A DNA stretch of 64,000 bases from Rhodococcus qingshengii (GCF_021025955.1 NZ_JAJNCL010000002.1:111616-175615), one strand, 5' to 3'; positions 24,201 to 33,453 are shown, counted from the stretch's first letter. The notes: generated from the letters alone by a model not told the origin. Translations and numbers: made by a program.

Positions 24201-27084
24201 CGAAGCCCGAAAGGCCTTCGGGCGAAACTGTTCCGAGCGCCGCAGTAGTGACAAAACCATGCGTGACACGCTGGGATTCGAGGAAGCGAGACAGCTCGTC
24301 ACCGCCGTAGATCGTGCTCGGTGCAATCACCATGGTCGCTCCGGCACCGAAAGCCAGAAGGTACTCGAAAATCGAGGCGTCGAAGCTCGGGGTCGAGAAA
24401 TGCAGCGTTCGCGCATCCTGGGTCGCACCGAACCTCGAACGCTGTTCGGCAGCAAGCGCTTCCAGTCCACGATGCGCGACAGTCACCCCCTTGGGGAGTC
24501 CGGTGGAACCCGAAGTGTAGATCACGTACGCGGGATTGTCGGGCCGGATCGGGTGCACCCGATCGACATCGGAGATGGTACGCACGGACAACCGTGCAAG
24601 TCGGCCACGAAACTCTGCGTCGTCGATCGCTATCCAGGTAATCGAATCCGGCAAACGATGAAGTTCGGCAACGACCGTGAGCCCCAGTACGGCGCCGGAA
24701 TCGGTCAGCATGAAGCGAACACGGTCGTTCGGATAGGTCGGATCCACCGGCACGAATGCCGCGCCGGCTTTGGTCACCGCCAACATCGCGACAACCGATT
24801 CGATCGAACGCGTCAATCCCAGCGCCACGCTGTTTTCCGGACCGATGCCGCGGTCGATCAATACTCGGGCCAACTTCGACGAACGCTCGTCGAGTTCTCG
24901 ATAAGTCAACTCGTCATCGAGATACGAGAGGGCCACGCCGTCGGGGTGTGTGCGCGCCGCACCGTCGAACAGTTCGGCCAGGGTGCGGTGCGAAGCGCGA
25001 GAGTCACTGCGGACAGGCCGTATCGCGGATCGCTCGTCGTCGGACAAGATGTCGATGTCGCCGACCATCATTGCCGGATCTGTGGTGACTGATTCCAGGA
25101 CGCGCGCTAACCGCAAACCGAGGCCGCGTACCGTCTCGGCGTCGAACAGATCGGTGGCAAACGCGAGCGTCACCGTGATTCCGGACGGCGTACCCACCTC
25201 GTCGAACATTTCGACTGCAGACACTCCGAGATCGAAGCGGCCGATGTCGCGAGGGTGCTCGTCAGCGCTGGCGAGGGGCTCGAACGTCACCTGTACAAGC
25301 GGCGCATACGCAGGCGCAACCTCCACAGCGAGCGACTGCACCACCTGCTCGAGCCGTATCTCACTGTGCGGCAGCGCATTACGCCGGACCTCGACGACAC
25401 TGCCCAAGAGCGCCGTGAACGGCGTCTCCAGATCGATGCGACTTCGGACGGCAACGATGTTCGCGTCGGATCCCGCCGGCGTACCGATCACCACGTCCGA
25501 AGCGCCGGACAATCGGCTCACCACGAGCGCGAAGCCTGTGTGTAGGACCGCGCGTGTGTCCGTCCCGACATCACTCGCCATTTCTCTAAGCCGCGCGTGG
25601 GTGTCGGCGGAGATCAGGACCTCAACCTGTCCATTTTCCAGCGATTGCGTTGCAGGCCTGGGCCGATCGAACGGAAGTTGCAACAGTTCGGGCGCCCCGG
25701 TCAGCTCATGTCTCCAATATTCGAGGTGCCGCACTTCGCGTTGTCGTCGCTCGCCCTCCCGGACCGTCGGGCCGTGAATTTCTGCGAGTTCGGCACCGCG
25801 ATCAGCCGCGACCAACTCTTCCAGCACGCCGACAAAATTCCGGTGGTGCTCGCGTAAACCCGCCTCCTCGTAGCGGATCGGGTTTGCCCGGAAGTCGACA
25901 CGCAGCCTGTCGCCGCTCGGATACACGTTGACCAGAAGGTCTTCCACCGGCCCGGAGGTGACGATGTGATACTCCCCAACCACCTCGCCCAACTGCACCT
26001 CCTGGCGAAACAGCATGACGTTGACCATGGGCCCGGCATATGAGTCTTCGCCTTGCAGACCGCTCGTCACGCCTGCGTCCCGACGGATGTCGTCGAGGCT
26101 GCAGCGCTGGTGCCGCAATGCACCCATGAGCTCATGCTGGACCTGGGCGAAGAGTTCACCGACAGTGTCGACGGCTGCGACACGGATGAGCAGCGGCGCG
26201 ACGTTCACCATCATGCCGCCCGAGTCCCGCAACACCGCCGTAGTCCGTCCGGACATCGGAACATGAATCTGGACAGTCTCTTTCGCCGTCATCCTCGAGA
26301 GGTACAACGCAAGCGCAGCGAGAACCGTTGCAGCGTGGTTCTCGGATTCGTGGAGAAGGGCACAGCTCCGGTCCGACATCAGTGTGCTTTCGAGTCGGCT
26401 CTCGATTTGCGCGGGCCCAGAGTCCTCCGCCAGGCTGGATCCGGCGACGGTGGTATTGCGCCCTGCCCAGTACTCCCGGTCGGCCGCGAATCGATCCGAC
26501 ATTCTGTACCGCTCGTCGATGTCGTACAACGTGCGCAGTGTCGCGGCACGACTCGGCTGCGGATCCTTTCTCGCCGCCGAGGCCGAGTACCGATGCGCAA
26601 TGCGGTTCATCATGGTCATGGCACCGAAACCGTCGAGCGCGACATGATGAATGCGGCTGTACCACAGATAGTGCGCGTCGCCCACGCGCAGCACTGCGGT
26701 CTCGACGATTCCGTCGACTGCCAGGTCGGGCTGGGTCCGGCAATCTCGGCGCATCCACTCGAGGGCATCCTCGATCGGATCGGGGGACCCACGGAGGTCG
26801 ACAACAGGGACGGTGATCTCAGATGTCTCGTCCACGTACTGCATCGGCTGACCATCGACCTCGATCACTTTGAGCATGGGAGATTGAAACTCGTATGCAA
26901 CCGCTCGCGTTTCGCGATCCAGCAGTTCGACGTCGAGTTCGCCGCGCAACTCCACGTAGTGAGCTATCAGAATCGGGACTTCGGGATCGAATTGCTGAGC
27001 GAACCAGGTTGCCCGTTGGGCGGCCGAGAGCGGAAAGAGGGTCTCATCGGAAGGGTCGGTCCGTCTTACCTCGAAAGGTTTCAC
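274..27084 (-). CDS. Seven-module nonribosomal peptide synthetase (lipoheptapeptide, humimycin-like)
   Basis: This 8936-residue protein starts at GTG 27084 and ends with TGA at 274-276. Approximate landmarks by residue: C1 (HHVALDG 148) plus an extra C-terminal half C domain at 447-690; A1 700-1195; T1 1238; C2 (HHISADG 1431); A2 1746-2262; T2 2309; C3 2507; A3 2835-3330; T3 3380; E3 (HHLVVDG 3580); C4 (HHIVLDG 4070); A4 4369-4885; T4 4928; C5 5125; A5 5460-5960; T5 6008; E5 6197; C6 6690; A6 7000-7500; T6 7535; C7 7727; A7 8060-8580; T7 (LGGSSL 8624); TE with GWSLGG at 8756, then Asp and GCGHNE. Specificity residues read by eye: A2 and A4 DVWHFSLVDK (Ser); A5 DFWNIGMVHK (Thr); A1 DAFFVGAVMK, A3 DALFVGAVVK, A6 DGFFVGAIMK and A7 DAFTDVGVQK, not assigned but probably hydrophobic. 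E domains after T3 and T5 are followed by DCL-type C domains, so residues 3 and 5 are D. C1 resembles the EntF C domain (AHYVEL motif), so the first residue is probably N-acylated. No MbtH, Sfp or exporter gene lies adjacent. Prediction: acyl-X-Ser-D-X-Ser-D-Thr-X-X, released by TE. Confidence 0.96.
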   Translation of the reverse strand: MKPFEVRRTDPSDETLFPLSAAQRATWFAQQFDPEVPILIAHYVELRGELDVELLDRETRAVAYEFQSPMLKVIEVDGQPMQYVDETSEITVPVVDLRGSPDPIEDALEWMRRDCRTQPDLAVDGIVETAVLRVGDAHYLWYSRIHHVALDGFGAMTMMNRIAHRYSASAARKDPQPSRAATLRTLYDIDERYRMSDRFAADREYWAGRNTTVAGSSLAEDSGPAQIESRLESTLMSDRSCALLHESENHAATVLAALALYLSRMTAKETVQIHVPMSGRTTAVLRDSGGMMVNVAPLLIRVAAVDTVGELFAQVQHELMGALRHQRCSLDDIRRDAGVTSGLQGEDSYAGPMVNVMLFRQEVQLGEVVGEYHIVTSGPVEDLLVNVYPSGDRLRVDFRANPIRYEEAGLREHHRNFVGVLEELVAADRGAELAEIHGPTVREGERRQREVRHLEYWRHELTGAPELLQLPFDRPRPATQSLENGQVEVLISADTHARLREMASDVGTDTRAVLHTGFALVVSRLSGASDVVIGTPAGSDANIVAVRSRIDLETPFTALLGSVVEVRRNALPHSEIRLEQVVQSLAVEVAPAYAPLVQVTFEPLASADEHPRDIGRFDLGVSAVEMFDEVGTPSGITVTLAFATDLFDAETVRGLGLRLARVLESVTTDPAMMVGDIDILSDDERSAIRPVRSDSRASHRTLAELFDGAARTHPDGVALSYLDDELTYRELDERSSKLARVLIDRGIGPENSVALGLTRSIESVVAMLAVTKAGAAFVPVDPTYPNDRVRFMLTDSGAVLGLTVVAELHRLPDSITWIAIDDAEFRGRLARLSVRTISDVDRVHPIRPDNPAYVIYTSGSTGLPKGVTVAHRGLEALAAEQRSRFGATQDARTLHFSTPSFDASIFEYLLAFGAGATMVIAPSTIYGGDELSRFLESQRVTHGFVTTAALGTVSPEGLSGFGDVVVGGEACPPDLVQRWAPGRRLCNAYGPTETTVMSNIGEPMVSSENITVGGPLRGFDEIVLDQRLHPVPDGVVGELYISGDALARGYHRKYALTAGRFVADPFGLPGRRMYRTGDLVRRRRGRALEYVGRSDFQVKVRGFRIELGEIDSVVQSCPQVENAVTVARAASSGTTMITTYVVTAGGSALSTADLTQYAASRVPSYMVPAAFVLLDELPVTPSGKVDRAALPAPRFDARPDNFRPPEGAEELLLAEIFADVLGAETVGASDDFFELGGNSLIATKLIARVNAAEAIDFGVRTLFEAPTVESLALHVRDAKSFGVDRSRSKRPILQAHSNRDTIPVSLAQQRLWFVNQFDTSSPAYNIPMVVRLSGVLDVAALQLAVGDVVDRHESLRTVYPASVDGPHQVVVPSERVTSKLSWEVSVDEEALDRRIADLAREGFDVSANVPLRGSLFRITPDDHVLALVVHHISADGASLEPLARDLTRAYAARAASRAPDWPPLPVQYADYSQWQIELLGSDADPDTLQAKQLDYWTSNLSGLPDVIDLPLDRPRPAERSMRGESVRFSVPEDVHSDLLELARNHNATPFMVVHAVLAILLARLSASPDIAIGTPVEGRAEQVLDDLVGMFVNTVVLRTAVDTAATFEEILARTRDVDLGAFGQTEVPFESVVDAIAPERSTSHSPLFQVLLEFQNIAHPHLELPGLVVDVIPVDIGVAKFDLQLALSERRGKDGIPTGLDAAFTYASDIFERGTVSEFAERFVRLLTSLVANPTAPVGDTEILGAGERGLVVGGWDGVGVAVGGLTLVDVLDGRFAGVGGGGLVCGGVVLSWGEFDVRVNRFARLLISLGVGPESRVCVALSRSVELLVAVFAVVRAGGVFVPVDVGAPVERVGFVVGVVDPVVVLSRRGDGGCLPVGVGFVDVGCVDVSGFSGDPVGVGERLGVLLPEHAVYVMFTSGSTGRPKGVVVSHAGVVNRLLWMQGEFPLGVGDVVLQKTPVSFDVSVWELFWPLMVGARLVVADPGGHRDPVYLVGVIERWGVSVVHFVPSMLEVFVGEPSVVVGCSSVRRVFVSGEGLSSVLAGRFAGVCGAELVNLYGPTEASVDVTFHVVEGVVGVGVPIGRAVWNTRVLVLDSRLRPVPVGVVGELYVGGVQVARGYEGRVDLTAGRFVADPVSGVVGARVYRTGDVVRWGCGGELEFVGRTDFQVKVRGQRVELGEVEAVLVAQAGVAGAVVVLRSGVGGDFLVGFVVGEVGVVVDEVVVLEGVRRSLPGFMVPSVVVVLDGLPVTVHGKLDRKALPDINFEPQPLQYVAPRTPVEETVAAIFDDLLGTSTVGVYDDFFALGGNSLSAVRLVARVNSVLGERINIRDVFDASTVAALAELAQFRGSDSKGDISGGAGAKPALKPRGTTTDLPLSPAQERMWFANQFAPDSAAYNVACALRLDGAVNLSALHAAFVDVVERHESLRTVFPLTDDGPRQVIMATSQVVSDLAPIVVQGEQELRERCRQIASVGFDVMQQVPMRATLLRRDDQVHSHVLVIVIHHIAADGFSTVPLARDLMSAYSSRVNGEAPRWAPLEIQYADYALWQRGWLGSESDSRSLISKQLAYWAENLAGTPEVLDIPTDRPRGDVRSLRRGRIRFEFSPDVHAGVVALSRTHNATVFMVVHAALAVLLARLSDEDDVAVGTPIAGRGERELDDLVGMFVNTLVLRTAVDRGATFGDFLDQVRNVDLSAFIHADVPFERVVEIVNPSRSTAYSPLVQVMLEFQDIERPTLELPGLQVTDVGVEIDTINFDLQLTVAQNVVASGEPGGIRAEFGYATDIFDEETVRGFVDRLQRILERAITKPQSRIGDIEILSTRESVELVPVRGVISTAVQTLPDLLTAAKDMATAQDPGAVALVFEEREVTYLGLDAQSNRLARMLIESGVGPESVVALCLPRSVESVLAVWSVAKTGAAFLPVDPGHPAARIEYMLGDSGAAWGITSRAHHAALSGLVPCLVLDDAGFEERLWAYSPLKVTDADRKARIRIDNPVYLIYTSGSTGTPKGVTVTHRGLSDFALQERETFAATTRSRTLHFASPSFDASVLELMLAVGAGATMVIVPPAVYGGPELAALLERERVTHCFVTPAALASVDPDGLTTVGCVVTGGEACPPELVARWAPGRKMFNAYGPTEATVVSSISAALAPNDAVTIGGPTRGFSEVVLDSRLRAVPVGVAGELYLAGPALARGYHRRSPLTAAQFVADPFGAPGTRIYRTGDRVRWMPGRQLEYLGRTDAQVKVRGFRIELGEVEVALQSHPCVAQAVTGVWNGGGSDRLIGYVVPDRGASIHTRDVLAHAGKRLPSYMMPAAVVMLDALPLTVHGKLDRAALPAPDFSSASAPDRPPRTETENLLAGLFAQVLGLDTVGVHDSFFEVGGDSIMSIQLVARARDAGVIFSPRDVFVHKSVAALAESAKFEHDGTEVLAELPGSGIGTVPLTPVAEWMLDRSGSSIDGELSRFSQALLLTAPGDLTQDVLVRSVQVLLDRHDMLRARLVERERVMEVLPPGSISAEGLIRRVGVDAVDDDDFTALASRELEAAADSLDPASADVVRVVWFDLADHPDLSKKRGRLLVVIHHLVVDGVSWRILVTDLASVTAQLQAGVTPELPQMGTSFRRWAHGLVEHVGDRSVERDMWKTILNGDDSLIGSRPLDSTIDVDDTVVTVIVDISPPVTRNLLTTVPAAFHAGVNDGLLTAVALASIGWRRRRGMDTATALITLEGHGREEGAVPGADLARTVGWFTTLYPVRVDLGGIDVDDALAGGADAGRALKAVKEYLRAIPDHGIGFGMLQYLSGESDTPGRFRSPQISFNYLGRIGSSDGTEDWLPVEGNRKLGGTQNRSTPVASVIDINAAVEDGPDGPCLTASFAFPHGVLDESDVAEFADLWRRALDGLTAHASLPGAGGLTPSDIPLVSVDQQQIERWEGDYPALNDVWSVSPLQSGLMFHASLAATSTDVYTAQLCVELEGVVDSERVRGAAAGLLVDHPNLRAAFVYDSNGVPAQLIVDDAEIPWSEVDLTEQGSVSESELRRRLDEDRRAPFDLASPPLLRLALLRTTRTQCVLAVTNHHIVLDGWSMPLLVRELLMRYAADSLPVDRVPPDLPESPSYRTYLEWLADRDPDTSLAVWEDAMQGVEEPTLLADPAPNVEQGVPEEVIVDLPEPVLDGLGALVQRSGITMNTVVQAAWGVLLSRLLSREDVVFGATVSGRSPELPGVENMMGLLINTLPVRVQLDPDETWAQLLARLQDEQVSLLDHHYVGLGSIQARVGMGNLFDTLSVFESYPVDTSGMDENADIAGMRVTTVDARDATHYPLTVLSIAEQALHLSLRYQPAAFDRAAVDTIAQRLARILTTIAEDADTTVGEVDVFVAGERGLVVGGWDGVGVAVGGLTLVDVLDGRFAGVGGGGLVCGGVVLSWGEFDVRVNRFARLLISLGVGPESRVCVALSRSVELLVAVFAVVRAGGVFVPVDVGAPVERVGFVVGVVDPVVVLSRRGDGGCLPVGVGFVDVGCVDVSGFSGDPVGVGERLGVLLPEHAVYVMFTSGSTGRPKGVVVSHAGVVNRLLWMQGEFPLGVGDVVLQKTPVSFDVSVWELFWPLMVGARLVVADPGGHRDPVYLVGVIERWGVSVVHFVPSMLEVFVGEPSVVVGCSSVRRVFVSGEGLSSVLAGRFAGVCGAELVNLYGPTEASVDVTFHVVEGVVGVGVPIGRAVWNTRVLVLDSRLRPVPVGVVGELYVGGVQVARGYEGRVDLTAGRFVADPVSGVVGARVYRTGDVVRWGCGGELEFVGRTDFQVKVRGQRVELGEVEAVLVAQAGVAGAVVVLRSGVGGDFLVGFVVGEVGVVVDEVVVLEGVRRSLPGFMVPSVVVVLDGLPVTVHGKLDRKALPDTTFNAAEYRAPITRTEGVVARAISDVLDLDQVGADDNFFELGGDSLSATRVIARINTAANIKLGVKALFDTPVVADLAASIDPVEPVLGESGPGGSGLVEFTDRKRPEHIPLSLSQSRMWFLNQFDTSSPLYNIPVALQLDGFLDLEALEAALGDVVERHESLRTIFPTSADGPHQVIVEPTLAAPRIHPVPIPGEQIFTALHGFFDVGFDVTEEFPLHVRLLRTGPEQHVLAIVVHHIAADGFSMTPLARDLMRAYTSRAQDQRPMWAPLPIHYADYSVWQRETIDAEDGPGTSIAEQFIYWTEALSGIPEVSPLALDRPRTPKRSSEGAVVSMSISPEVHRALTDLAHQHDSTLFMVLHAALAVLLARLSGSGDVVIGTPVAGRGESVLDDVVGMFVNTLVLRTPVESGATFTDTLAAVRSTDLGALDHADIPFEKLVDYLAPDRSTAHSPLFQVLLEFQTAASLRLELPELTIRSLDIDLEVAKFDLQLSVMEQVDERGVPDGISAGFRYATDVFDQGSVERIAQRFGRVIDAVIDDPSAIVGDIDILLTGERSEVLVAPPPSVIDTNDDSLSDLFDRAVRTSGDAVAVRCDGQSVTYRELDERANRLARLLVAQGVVPETLVAVAMTPSFELLVALLAVVKSGGGYLPVDLTSPPERVSFVLRDAAPVCVLTTTAGSDDVGGNGVPVIVVDSTDTRDALQRFSPLPVTDEDRPLPLQPDSVAYVIYTSGSTGRPKGVQVPHRSVVTLLANTRALFGFDRGDVWTMFHSAAFDFSVWEMWGALAHGGRLVLIDYFTARSPEAFLELLRHERVTVLNQTPTAFYQLAEADRRAGGADLSLLRYVIFGGEALDFGQLTRWYARRGTSPPDLVNMYGITETTVHVSYLPLDRGLAREGSASVIGRALPGLRVYVLDRRLHPVPPGVVGELYVSGDQVSRGYLGRFGLTATRFVPDFTVSGARMYRSGDVGRVNDNGQLEYLGRNDLQVQVKGYRIEFGEVESALLAGVGVAQSAVAVRGDRLVGYVVPESGATISPKALLEDLSAKLAAHMVPAVVTVLETLPLTVNGKLDRKALPEPDFGQQITESRSPVSETESTLASLFAEVLGLDEVGVDDSFFTLGGDSIMSIQLVARAKSAGVLITPREVFEHKTVAALSETAGTAGDRVILEELPGGGVGEIELTPIVKWMLDRGGDFRRYSQSVLLSVPATVDEDTLTRAMQAVVDHHDILRAGLRVAPDPESVGRMNVEPAGAVRSQTIVHRVHLDGAVAETVSTALGAALDRLDPGAGVMVQAVLFEPDGRGRKRLLLVAHHLVTDGVSWRILIPDLALACAQVQSGIDPSLAPVGTSMRRWARGLVDAAHEPDRVAELDYWRDTLRGPDPMLGARSLATTDTGVSAADVEMWVPPALTETALTDVPQAIHGSVEDGLLTALALALVRWRSERGMDAPEALISLEGHGREEPVVPGADLARTVGWFTSIFPVRLDLSGVDPSDACAGGPAAGFAVKAVKEQLRAVPERGIGYGLLRYLNADTAQYLSQFAAPQISFNYLGRVGGFEADASAEWVPIRDEGLRAVAVTELPLAAVLEVNIMIVEGSDTADRAELVAGWTYSPDILREDDVRHLAQLWVDALVGLGEYAADGGGFTPSDFDLVEIRQDAIDDLESRCDDLHDVWPLSPLQAGLLFHAELAEESVDAYLVQVTLDLVGDLDAERLRRAADRLLDRHDNLRSAFLHDADGRAVQVVRSNVAAPWQAVDVAAKSTRDLEQVLAQDRALPFDISRAPLIRFTLIAIAPETFKLVLTNHHILLDGWSMPLLIRELATLYVADGEASGLPRARPYLDYLTWMNRRDWKASRGVWAGALRGIDGPTLLAPHDRSRRLSTMAAEWVFDLDEDFTTTLRGVARSRGLTFNSIVQVSWGIVLSALTGRDDVVFGATVSGRPPELTGIETMIGLFINTIPVRITVRPGESVGALLQRIQSEQAELSDHHYLGLSEIQDASGPEIGFDTLTVFESYPVDRQGLSTDTDNAGIRIAGVEAKDAAHYPLSLVASVDARLRLKFEYLPEVFDSVDIGSIASRLRRVLEACVHPDQSLAAVSVLTAIERDQLVPVRGAVGESTRIFSEIFDAAVQQDPDALAVVSSSGSMTYGELDFLSNRIARVLVSRGLGTEDYVAVGVPRSLTSVLSILAVAKTGAAFVPIDPNYPDERITHMLSDSNVGVGLTTTACRDRLPEVAEWLILDDPDFTKNCEGFSGRPLTDNDRLRPIGLDSAAYVVYTSGSTGVPKGVVVTHRGIDNFARDQVERYGATPQSRTLHFSTPSFDGSLFEYLQAFGAGAAMVIAPPEMYGGEELAELLAEHVVTHAFITTAALASVDPAGLEQLSEVVFGGEACPPDLVARWAPGRRLYNAYGPAEATIMSNVSPPMAAGERITIGGPIRGVSELVLDSRLQAVPVGAPGELYLAGPGVARGYHRRPGLTAERFVANPSDPGTRMYRTGDIVRWTAESRIEYLGRSDFQVKIRGFRVELGEIDSALMAEPNVGFAVTIAHRGPTGDARLVSYVVPAEGQLDTGVLVYALAERLPSHMVPGAIVVLESIPLTAVGKLDRSSLPSPEIHTTAKDFRSPVGPVEQAVSNVFAEVLGLERVGADGNFFDLGGNSLSATSVAARLRTVLEAAVGVRDLFEAPTVAALAAVIEQSVAGQSGRPVSEPRPRPENIPLSFAQQRMWFVNQLDTSSPAYNIPLVVRLTGELDKPALRAAVSDVIARHESLRTMFPVRGDGPLQHIVPTDSTALPQLAEPLVADEHHLRDELARMVAAGFDVAARIPLRAALFTMGEREHVLAVVVHHISADGFSMSPLVRDVMTAYEARVHGEEPQWAPLAIQYADFTLWQRELLGSGENPASVISEQLDYWRRTLSGAPDLLELPRDRDRPAQQTFHGARIHFSIGSDLHRRIRELSRQHRSTAFMTVHAALAVLLARLGSTDDVVIGTPIAGRGDRVLDDLIGMFVGTLALRTQVDSAQSFRDFAAHCREVDLAAFAHSEVPFERVVDAVGPKRSTAYAPIASVSLEFQNNERLNLQLPKLEVRGIDPQLDVVKVDLEFLLAEEFDESGAPRGMSGAVDFATDLFDPGTVSSFADTFVRVLESVTVHPEAAIGDIALFGDLETRELVPACGQTGVPPKLWPDLLTTAAAVDPDSVALSLENRQISYRELDEWSNRVARELCGRGVGPETFVALGMPRSIESVVAIWSVAKAGAAFVPVDPDYPRGRVEYMLADCRASLGLTVRGSRSHLPDVVPWLELDDPDFERRVAALSPEPITDDDRTGELRLDHPAYLIYTSGSTGKPKGVNITHRGLANFTAETRERFEVTHDAHVSQLASPSFDASIFELTMAFSASARVVIVPPAVYGGAELADVFRREQVTHATITPTALAALGDNGFEALRVLDLVGEACPPEVVAQWAPGRRLHNGYGPTETTVQASVSDSMKPGAGVNIGSPAVGFGFLVLDERLQPVPVGVPGELYIIGPGMARGYHNRASLTSERFVACSYGSPGRRMYRTGDVVRWRESGGDSARDDDSARDDDSARTGSHHTLEYIGRSDFQVKIRGFRIELGEIDAVLTRHPSVDFAATIGQVGPSGETVLVSYVRASDAEAADSEAADSDEIRVYAADRLPAHMVPSAVVLLERIPMTPVGKLDRKALPAPEFSSAAAKFREPVTETEHAVVDAFAEVLGVDRVSTADSFFDLGGSSLVATRIVSALHSRFQRRIPLQWMFLDPTPAGIARRLDLPTVSAGMEELLAVVVPLRAEGSGRPLFCVHPGMGLSWGYAGLVRYLPEDRPVYGLQLPALSDDGDYQSIEQLAHRYVEEMEAVSSEGPYDLLGWSLGGVIAHAMAVELQSSGSEVATLTMMDSYPDNGDAASSAVLDVRDLLRGLGLEVETDEDLTFDDAAAVLTQSVGTETGVDGRDLERIARAYEASQRITHQFVPQVYEGDLVIFPATGGDDTIPRERSTQEWGPLVTGRILEIPVGCGHNEMIEPAAMTVIGPEMARLLTMFSGYSERA
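1472..1501. repeat. Two tandem 15-bp repeats in the A7 C-terminal subdomain
   Basis: Two exact copies of tcgctgtccgcggct in direct tandem. They encode a short acidic Ala/Ser/Asp repeat ([10 protein letters not shown] type) between the SYVRAS and RVYAADRLP segments of A7. Together with the 18-bp repeat 200 bp away they show that module 7 is prone to short in-frame expansions. Confidence 0.85.
1699..1752. repeat. Three tandem 18-bp repeats in the A7 domain
   Basis: Three head-to-tail units of the form acgtgcactgtcgtcgtc, the second with one change and the third degenerate at its end. On the coding strand they give the peptide series DSARDD repeated, inserted in A7 between the [10 protein letters not shown] motif and [10 protein letters not shown]. 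The other six A domains have no such insertion. The length is a multiple of three, so the frame is kept. It looks like a local slippage expansion in a surface loop. Confidence 0.9.
12429..13980. repeat. Skewed duplicate (GRINS-like), module 4 copy
   Basis: This 1552-bp block covers almost the whole A domain of NRPS module 4. It matches 20298-21849 at a constant offset of 7869 bp; the translations of both copies agree in every frame I compared, so nucleotide identity is essentially complete. The plus strand is almost only C and A with little G or T, so the coding strand is G/T-rich and codons collapse to GTG, GGG, GGT and GTT. The protein is therefore Val/Gly-loaded at permissive positions while the [11 protein letters not shown] core and substrate-pocket residues are kept. 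Flanking sequence returns abruptly to normal composition. The combination fits Genetic Repeats of Intense Nucleotide Skews, described in assembly-line synthase genes. Identity also suggests recent gene conversion. Confidence 0.93.
20298..21849. repeat. Skewed duplicate (GRINS-like), module 2 copy
   Basis: Second copy of the 1552-bp block, covering the Ser-specific A domain of NRPS module 2. Identity begins at tgtccgg just inside the A10 motif region (divergent base immediately before) and ends at ctcacccgc near the A-domain N-terminus, where the next base differs (g here, a in the module 4 copy). The skewed composition starts some 40 bp inside the left identity limit, so copying has carried a little ordinary flanking DNA. 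Both copies are in the same orientation within the same reading frame, so recombination between them would delete modules 2-3 in frame. Confidence 0.93.
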
Positions 27085-27344
27085 AGCGCCCCGCCCCGCA
27101 TTATCTCCGCGGCCGCCGAGTGCGTAGCCGCGTCCGAATCAACAGCGCGAAAGCAAGAGGCTGATCGCGCCTCTCAAGCAGTCGTACCCAGAATCAGCCA
27201 GCACATGCACCGCCCCACCAGTCGATGTCACGTACGTATCGCTCATGTTTCACCTGCCCGATATGCACTAAAAGTGTGAATGTGCCCCGTCACCTCGGTA
27301 ATGTCCCACTCCGAGACGACACATCCCCCGAGGGGAGCAGGCGC
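27085..27344. promoter_or_regulatory. Divergent intergenic region between NRPS and molybdenum hydroxylase operon
   Basis: These 260 bp separate two divergently read units and must hold both promoters. On the minus side the NRPS GTG start lacks a close Shine-Dalgarno; a GGAG lies about 20 bases upstream and a G-rich tract sits directly before the start. On the plus side aggggagcag at 27331-27340 precedes the ATG at 27345. I see no convincing operator palindrome or rho-independent terminator. Confidence 0.5.
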
Positions 27345-28169
27345 ATGGACATCACCACCATTACCGACGTGATACGCCGACCACCGGATCGCCCAGGGGA
27401 CGTGTGGCGTCCCGGCGACGCCTGGCTCGCGGGGGGAACGTGGCTGTTCTCAGCGGAACAACCCGACACACGTCGACTCGTCGACCTCACCGGGCTCGGC
27501 TGGACACCACTGGAGGTCGGTGCGACTCATTTCGGTGTCGGAGCTACGTGTACCGTTGCCGAACTGTATGCGTTTGTCCCGCCGGACAATTGGCGTTCGA
27601 GTCCACTTATTCGCGTCAGCTGCGAGTACTTCCTCTCGTCTTTCAAGGTGTGGAATTCGGCCACCGTAGGCGGCAACATCTGTATGTCGCTTCCCGCCGG
27701 ACCGATGATCACCCTGGCAGTTGCACTAGAGGCTACTTTCACACTGTGGGCAACCGCCGGAACAGTGAGGACCGTCGACGCGTGCGACTTCGTGACCGGT
27801 GACCACCAGAATGTCCTGGAGCCGGGCGAAGTTCTTCGGAGCATCGAGTTCCCGGTGCACGCGCTCACCAAACGGCACGCCCACCGCCGCTTCAGTCTCA
27901 CGCACCTCGGCCGTTCGACGATCTTCATGATCGCGACGCAGACTCCTGGAGCCGACGACTTTCACCTCACCATCACCGCCGGTACTACGCATCCGATCCG
28001 GCTTAAATTCGACGCGATGCCGGACGAAGACTCTCTGCGACGAGCTGTCGACTCCATTTCGGCCGACAGTTGGTTCGACGATCCCAACGGAACCCCCGAC
28101 CACCGCCTCCACCTCGCCCGTCACTACGCCGACGAGCTCCGAATCGAACTCACGGGGAGCCAGTCATGA
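27345..28169 (+). CDS. Molybdenum hydroxylase FAD-binding subunit (CoxM/XdhB type)
   Basis: This 274-residue protein is the FAD-carrying subunit of a xanthine dehydrogenase-family enzyme, moving electrons from the 2Fe-2S clusters of its partner to the final acceptor. The N-terminal part has the FAD-site strand AGGTWLFS and the second conserved patch NSATVGGNICMSLPAGP around residues 105-125. The C-terminal third corresponds to the CO dehydrogenase flavoprotein C-terminal domain. I chose ATG 27345 because a good aggggag site precedes it; an upstream in-frame extension to 27225 looks non-coding. Its stop overlaps the start of the next gene (ATGA at 28166-28169), so translation is coupled. The substrate cannot be told from this subunit. 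Confidence 0.9.
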   Translation: MDITTITDVIRRPPDRPGDVWRPGDAWLAGGTWLFSAEQPDTRRLVDLTGLGWTPLEVGATHFGVGATCTVAELYAFVPPDNWRSSPLIRVSCEYFLSSFKVWNSATVGGNICMSLPAGPMITLAVALEATFTLWATAGTVRTVDACDFVTGDHQNVLEPGEVLRSIEFPVHALTKRHAHRRFSLTHLGRSTIFMIATQTPGADDFHLTITAGTTHPIRLKFDAMPDEDSLRRAVDSISADSWFDDPNGTPDHRLHLARHYADELRIELTGSQS

Positions 28170-30859
28170 GCTACACGGTGAACGACCGGAAGTTCGACGA
28201 GGAACCGTTCCCAGGACAGTGTCTTCGGACATTTCTTCGGCACCTCGGACACCACGGAGTGAAGAAGGGGTGCGACGGCGGGGACTGCGGGGCCTGCACG
28301 GTGTGGCTCGACGGAGCACCGATACACAGCTGCATCACGCCCGCCTTTCGCGCCGACGGTCGCGCGGTGACCACGATCGAGGGACTCGGCACGCCCGAAG
28401 ATCTCCATCCGATTCAGCAGCAGTTCCGGGATGCGCCCGGCTTTCAGTGTGGGTTCTGCACCGCCGGAATGATCATGACCTCGGCGGCACTCACCGACGC
28501 GCAGAAAGAAGACTTGCCGCGAGCGCTCAAGGGAAACCTGTGCCGCTGCACCGGTTACCGATCCATCGAAGACGCGGTCAACGGTGTCGGTGCTATCGAA
28601 GTTGCCCTTCCCGGACAGGCGGTCGGGACCAGCGTCGGGGCGCCGGCGGCGACCGAGGTGGTAACCGGACGCGCGGAGTACACGATGGACACCGAGATCG
28701 ACGGAATGCTGCACCTGAAAGTGCTGCACTCGCCTCACGCCCATGCACGCATCACCTCAATCGACGCCACCGACGCTCTCGCTGTCTCTGGCGTGCATCG
28801 CGTCTACACCTGGAAAGACGTGCCGCGCAAGCTTTTCACGACGGCAATTCACACCGACCACCTTGTTGATCCGGACGACACGTACATCCTCGACAACGTC
28901 GTGCGGTTCGTGGGTCAGCGTGTAGTGGCCGTCCTCGCCGAGTCCGTCGTCGCTGCGGAAGAAGGCCGTCGGAAGGTGAAGGTCGATTACGAGATCCTGC
29001 CTTCCGTGTTCGATCCGGAAGAGGCCATGGCCGACGGCGCTCCAGCCCTGCACGGATCCGACGATCCCTTTGTGCGAGATCCCGAGCACAACATCCTGCT
29101 CGAACTTCACGGTCATGTGGGCGACGTCGAGGCCGGGTTCGCCGAGGCCGACGTCATCCACGAAGGCACCTACTTCTCGCCGCGGGTTCAGCACGCGCAT
29201 CTCGAGACGCACGGTTCGATCTCGTGGATGGAAGACGGACGCCTTCACGTTCGCACAAGTTCGCAGTCCCCCTCCATCGCAAAGGTCAAACTCGCCCATC
29301 TCTTCGACCTCCGCCCGGATCAGCTACGCGTGTTCTGCAAACGCGTGGGTGGCGGGTTTGGAGGAAAGCAGGAAGTGATCAGCGAAGATCTGGTGGCGCT
29401 CGCCACCCTGGACACCGGCCGTCCCGTCTGCCTCGAGTTCACCCGAGAAGAAGAGTTCACCACCGCGTCGCCGCGTCATCCGATGAAACTGACGATCAAG
29501 CTCGGAGCAAAGTCGGACGGGACTCTCACCGCCCTTCACTACCGAAACGTCTCGAACACCGGTGCATACGGAAATCACGGCGGAGAGACACTCTTTGCCG
29601 GCGGCGCGGCAGTCTCTCTCTATCGCTGTGCGAACAAGAAGTTCGATGCGTATTCCGTGTACACCAATAATGTTCCGAGCGGCGCTCTACGTGGGTACGG
29701 CATGACTCAACCGGCCTTTGCCGTGGAATCGGCCATGACCGAATTGGCCATCGCGTTGAACATGGATCCGCTCGAACTGCGTCGACGCAATATCGTCCGA
29801 CCGGGAGATTCGCTCGTCGCACTCGAAGACGGCCCAGACGACGTGATCTTCACCGAAGACGGACTGGGGCAATGCATCGATCTGATCGACGCCGCGTTGA
29901 AGCGCCATCCGATTCCCTGGCTCGGAGACGATTGGCGGATCGGCACCGGTGCTGCCAGTTCACTACATGAAACCGCACCACCCACCGAGCACATTTCCGA
30001 GGCCTGGCTCACCCTCGGTGAAGACTGTGTATACGAACTTGCCATCGGCACAGTCGAATTCGGCGAGGGAACTTCTACCGCCCACGTGCAGATCGCCGCG
30101 AATCAGCTGGGCACAACACCGTCACGCGTACGAATCATTCAGTCGGACACCGACCGAACCGGTTTCGACACAGGCGCTTTCGCCAGCGCCGGCCTGTTTG
30201 TCGCGGGGAACGCGGTACTTCGCGCGTCGAACGCGCTCCGTGATCGATTACTGGCCTTCGCCGCGCACCACACCGGCGTGTCGATTGGCCAGTGCTCGAT
30301 GGACGACGACAAGATCGTCTGCGGGAGTAACCGTGTGACTCTTCAGGAGATACTCGAGGCCGCACGCCCGCGCGGGATCCGATTCACCGAAGCACGGAAA
30401 GCTTACGGGTCTCCGCGCAGCGTGGTGTCCAACACTCATGGCTTCCGGATTGCCGTCCATCGCATCACCGGCGAGATCCGCATTCTCTACAGCGTCCAAG
30501 CTACCGATGCTGGGGTGATCATCAACCCGGCGCAGGTGCGGGGACAGATCGAAGGTGGCGTCGCCCAGGGCATCGGGTTCGCACTCACCGAAAACTTCTA
30601 CGTGGATGCGAACGGCGCGATGATGAATCCGAATCTACGTAACTACCGGATCCCGACATATGCAGATATCCCACGCACCGAGGTGATCCTCGTCGAGTCA
30701 TCAGACTCCGTCGGCCCGCTCCGCTCCAAGGGCATGGCAGAGTGCTGCATCAATCCGGTTGCCCCTGCATTGGCGAACGCACTGCAGGATGCCACCGGGT
30801 CACGATTCCGGTCACTACCGCTCACCCCGGAACGCATCTACACAGGCCTGAACCGATGA
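28166..30859 (+). CDS. Fused 2Fe-2S and molybdopterin-binding subunit of a xanthine dehydrogenase-family enzyme
   Basis: This 897-residue protein joins what are usually two subunits. Residues 1-155 are the iron-sulfur part: plant-type ferredoxin cysteines in GCDGGDCGACTV, then the second cluster in FQCGFCTAGM and NLCRCTGYR. From about residue 160 comes the molybdopterin catalytic part, starting VTGRAEYTMD. It has the glycine motif GGGFGGKQE, the ALRGYG motif, QIEGGVAQGIG, and SKGMAE carrying the expected catalytic Glu near the C-terminus. The enzyme should hydroxylate an aldehyde or N-heteroaromatic substrate in the cytoplasm, with the FAD partner encoded just upstream. The fusion order (2Fe-2S then Mo) with a separate FAD gene is less common than three separate genes. 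No XdhC/CoxF-type maturation gene is adjacent. Confidence 0.92.
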   Translation: MSYTVNDRKFDEEPFPGQCLRTFLRHLGHHGVKKGCDGGDCGACTVWLDGAPIHSCITPAFRADGRAVTTIEGLGTPEDLHPIQQQFRDAPGFQCGFCTAGMIMTSAALTDAQKEDLPRALKGNLCRCTGYRSIEDAVNGVGAIEVALPGQAVGTSVGAPAATEVVTGRAEYTMDTEIDGMLHLKVLHSPHAHARITSIDATDALAVSGVHRVYTWKDVPRKLFTTAIHTDHLVDPDDTYILDNVVRFVGQRVVAVLAESVVAAEEGRRKVKVDYEILPSVFDPEEAMADGAPALHGSDDPFVRDPEHNILLELHGHVGDVEAGFAEADVIHEGTYFSPRVQHAHLETHGSISWMEDGRLHVRTSSQSPSIAKVKLAHLFDLRPDQLRVFCKRVGGGFGGKQEVISEDLVALATLDTGRPVCLEFTREEEFTTASPRHPMKLTIKLGAKSDGTLTALHYRNVSNTGAYGNHGGETLFAGGAAVSLYRCANKKFDAYSVYTNNVPSGALRGYGMTQPAFAVESAMTELAIALNMDPLELRRRNIVRPGDSLVALEDGPDDVIFTEDGLGQCIDLIDAALKRHPIPWLGDDWRIGTGAASSLHETAPPTEHISEAWLTLGEDCVYELAIGTVEFGEGTSTAHVQIAANQLGTTPSRVRIIQSDTDRTGFDTGAFASAGLFVAGNAVLRASNALRDRLLAFAAHHTGVSIGQCSMDDDKIVCGSNRVTLQEILEAARPRGIRFTEARKAYGSPRSVVSNTHGFRIAVHRITGEIRILYSVQATDAGVIINPAQVRGQIEGGVAQGIGFALTENFYVDANGAMMNPNLRNYRIPTYADIPRTEVILVESSDSVGPLRSKGMAECCINPVAPALANALQDATGSRFRSLPLTPERIYTGLNR

Positions 30860-31827
30860 CCGCGAACACGTCGGCGGACAGCGTCGCGACGGTCATCATC
30901 GGCCAGCGAGTACATGCCGGACTGGAGAAAGAATTCGAGGTCTGGCAGAAAGACCTCAACCGAGCCGCCGCAGATTACGCAGGCTTCCTCGGGGCAGAAA
31001 TCGCGGCTCCGACACCCACCCAACCCGATTGGGTGATCGTGTACCGCTTCGACTCCATCGCTCATGTTCAAGCGTGGATCAACAGCGCGACGAGGCAGGG
31101 CTACCTCGACAGCGGTCGTCAGTACTTCGACGGCCCGGCCACGCAGCAGGTAGTGAGCGGCGGGATCAAGCCTCCGGACCCACTGCTGACCGTCGTAGTA
31201 ACGCACCGAGTCGGTGACGACAGCATCGACGAGTTCCTTGCCTGGCAGGACCGCCTTCGCGAGGTGGAGAGTGCTTTCGACGGATTCCGCGGCACCGAAC
31301 TGTTTCGCCCAGTCGACGGTGTGCAGGATGAGTGGACCCTGCTGTATCGCTTCGACAATGCTGCCCATCTCGATACATGGCTGACTTCCCCTGAGCGACA
31401 ACAACTCCTCGCCGAGGGCCGCAAGTTCCACGACTTCGAACTGCGAACCGTGGACAATTCGTTCGGCAGTTGGTTTGCCTTCGACGAGAACGGAAACGAG
31501 GCCCCTCCACCCTCGGAGACAAAAACCTCGATTGCGGTCTGGGTCGGCCTGTACCCAACTGTCGTCTTGCTTACTTTGGCGCTGTCACCGCTGAAGCTGC
31601 CACTCTGGCTGGGATTGTTGATCGGCAACCTGTTGTCGAGCTTCATCATGAGTTTCTTCACGATGCCGTATTACGTGAATCGGCTCCTGCACCGTTGGCT
31701 GCGTCCACCTCCGGGGATTCCTGTCGCAAAAACCAACGCGCAAGGGGCGGCAATCGTCGCAGCGGTGACCTTGTTCTGGGTTGTCGTCTTCTATCTGGTG
31801 ACTACTCAGTTCTGGTCGCTACCGTGA
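30856..31827 (+). CDS. Membrane protein with two ABM (antibiotic biosynthesis monooxygenase) domains
   Basis: 323 residues starting at ATG 30856, overlapping the stop of the preceding hydroxylase gene by four bases. Residues 10-95 and 110-205 are two copies of the ABM dimeric alpha-beta fold; both carry a WxxxYRF or WTLLYRFD strand and a following Asn/Ala helix. The C-terminal 100 residues contain three predicted membrane helices (around 228-248, 250-272 and 297-318). This layout matches the COG3224 family of membrane-anchored ABM proteins, whose reaction is unknown. Tight coupling to the molybdenum hydroxylase suggests it works with that enzyme, for example on its product or as a membrane anchor; this is inference. 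Confidence 0.8.
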   Translation: MTANTSADSVATVIIGQRVHAGLEKEFEVWQKDLNRAAADYAGFLGAEIAAPTPTQPDWVIVYRFDSIAHVQAWINSATRQGYLDSGRQYFDGPATQQVVSGGIKPPDPLLTVVVTHRVGDDSIDEFLAWQDRLREVESAFDGFRGTELFRPVDGVQDEWTLLYRFDNAAHLDTWLTSPERQQLLAEGRKFHDFELRTVDNSFGSWFAFDENGNEAPPPSETKTSIAVWVGLYPTVVLLTLALSPLKLPLWLGLLIGNLLSSFIMSFFTMPYYVNRLLHRWLRPPPGIPVAKTNAQGAAIVAAVTLFWVVVFYLVTTQFWSLP

Positions 31828-32006
31828 GCAGTGACTTCGCGTTCACCGCCTTCACCACGCGGTGCCCGCCTGAAAGAGCAGAACAGCTCCGCCCCGGGGT
31901 GCACTGATGGTGAACTTCGTGGTCATGCTTCATGTCCGGCGCTGCACTGCGCGAACGAAACGGTTTGTCGACCGCACCTCGCCTCCGCGTCTCCAGCCTG
32001 GGCAGA

Positions 32007-32423
32007 TCATCCGCGGACAATCATCAATGGGCAGTGGGAGGCGTGAAGCAGAGCTCCGCTGGTCGATCCGAGAAGGAGCGCCGTGAATCCTCCGCGCCCA
32101 CGACTGCCGATGACAACAACCCGCGCATGACGGGACAACTCGACGAGTTGGTGCACCGGACGGTCACGAACGACGACCTTGTTCACATCCACGTCACGGT
32201 ACGTCTCGCGCCATCGAGCCAGTCTTTCGGCGAGCACCGACTCTTCCACAGTGGCCATCTCGGCCCAACCTGGATCATCATCCGAATCGGGGGCGAAGAC
32301 CGCCGTGAGATCGACGTCGCTCCACGCATGCGCGGCGATCAGACTGGTGTGCCGTCCTCGCCCGAGTTGGTTCGACATCAGTCTCTGCCGACGCTCGGCA
32401 TTCCGGTGAGGGCCAAAGGTCAT
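32007..32423 (-). pseudogene. Truncated universal stress protein
   Basis: The readable part matches the C-terminal half of an actinobacterial Usp domain: AAHAWSDV, then VLAERLARW, RDRPVHQL, and the ATP-binding signature VVVIGSRGRGGFTALLLGS near the end, finishing CPLMIVRG. The first half of the domain, with its nucleotide-binding Asp, is missing, and the sequence before residue 25 does not look like Usp. Slightly further upstream in frame, ELVVVGRGRTG recalls the end of a first Usp domain, so an internal deletion in a two-domain Usp is a good explanation. Family members are normally about 140 (one domain) or 290 residues. Start choice is arbitrary. It lies next to IS6 debris. Confidence 0.7.
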
Positions 32424-32487
32424 TAACCGAACCCCGGTCCGCCCTCTTCCGACCACGACCAGTTCGCGGGGCGGCACAATTGGCCCC

Positions 32488-32740
32488 ATGCCGGAAGAAC
32501 CGAAGACGTTGCGGGTGGAACTGGAAGAGGTCGGGGCGCGGCACTGGTGGGCTTCGATGTTGGCGACCCTTTCCTCGCAATCAGGGAATGCATACATGCG
32601 GTTCGTCGGTGTCGTGGATGGGAAGCCGCGTTATGTCAGCCCCACCTTTCCGACCCCGCGTGGGTGGGGAACCATTGCGCCGCAAGAAGAGTGGGCGCCG
32701 GGAATGACAGCGAGCCTTCGGGTAGTTCTCCTTTCATGCA
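32488..32740 (+). pseudogene. Hypothetical protein cut by an insertion element
   Basis: An ATG at 32488 opens a frame whose first 80 or so residues look protein-like (RVELEEVGARHWWASML, then YMRFVGVVDGKPRYVSPTFP). Around 32737 it enters the end of the IS6-type transposase region, and the remaining 36 codons of the open frame read the antisense of that gene. I do not recognise the family. The natural C-terminus was probably lost when the insertion sequence arrived; I could not find it on the other side of the element. Confidence 0.5.
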
Positions 32741-33453
32741 ACAATATCGGTCGTGGTGACTTCCCGCCGGACCGCGAAGCGGCCGGCCATCTCGGTACGC
32801 CACTCGGGTGCCGGGATTCTGTGCCGGTGGGGTCGGAGATGAGGTGAGATGCCGTCGAAGGTGGACAGGAATCGTTGCGCGTGCCCGGGCGATGTGAAGC
32901 GTTTCATCGCATGTTCTCGCTGCCTGGTGGGTTGACGAGAGTTCTCGGATCGATTGTTCAAGTACTTCGACCGGCGATGCTCGACCGGGGCCAGCATCTC
33001 GCGGTGCGCCACCTGGTAGCCGGCGAGCTTGTCGGTGACGATCACACGCGGCACATACTCCAAACTTTTGAGTAGTCGGCGGAAGAATCGATTGGCGGCG
33101 TTCCCGTTTCGGCGGGACCGGATCAACACGTCGAGTACGTTGCCGTGCTGGTCGACCGCGCGCCAGAGATAATGTTGCCGGCCATTGATCCGGATGAAGA
33201 CCTCGTCGAGATACCACTTGTCACCGGTCCGGGCACGCCGCCGGCGCAGCTAGTCGGCGTAGGCCTGCCCGAACTTGGCGCACCACCGCCGAATCGTCTC
33301 GTAGCTGACCACCACACCGCGTTCGAGCATCAGTTCCTCGACCTCACGGAAACTGAGTGAGAACCGGAAGTACAGCCACACACAGTGGTTGATGACCTCG
33401 ACCGGGAAGCGGTGACCTTTTTGGACGACAACATCGCAGTGATCATTCAACAT
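32734..33453 (-). pseudogene. IS6-family transposase with an in-frame amber codon
   Basis: Read from 33453 leftwards the product is an IS6-type transposase of about 239 residues. It has the N-terminal zinc-finger/helix part (WLYFRFSLSFREVEELM, then SYETIRRW), the DDE core (WYLDEVFIRINGR, VIVTDKLAGY, NRSENSRQPTRQRE) and the C-terminal helix (AQRFLSTFDGI). A TAG at 33250-33252 falls after KFGQAYAD and is followed in the same frame by LRRRRARTGDKW, so one nonsense change breaks an otherwise continuous gene. On the minus strand a terminal-type sequence GGCACTGTCAC is present at 33480-33490 (IS26 and relatives start GGCACTGTTGC); I found no matching copy at the left end. The element is likely immobile unless the stop is suppressed. 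Confidence 0.85.

Noticed and set aside
27225..27344. Longer start for the FAD subunit at 27225
   Set aside because: The extra 40 residues (Cys-rich, MSRTYRSCFTCP) have no similarity to the family, and the ATG at 27345 has its own ribosome site.
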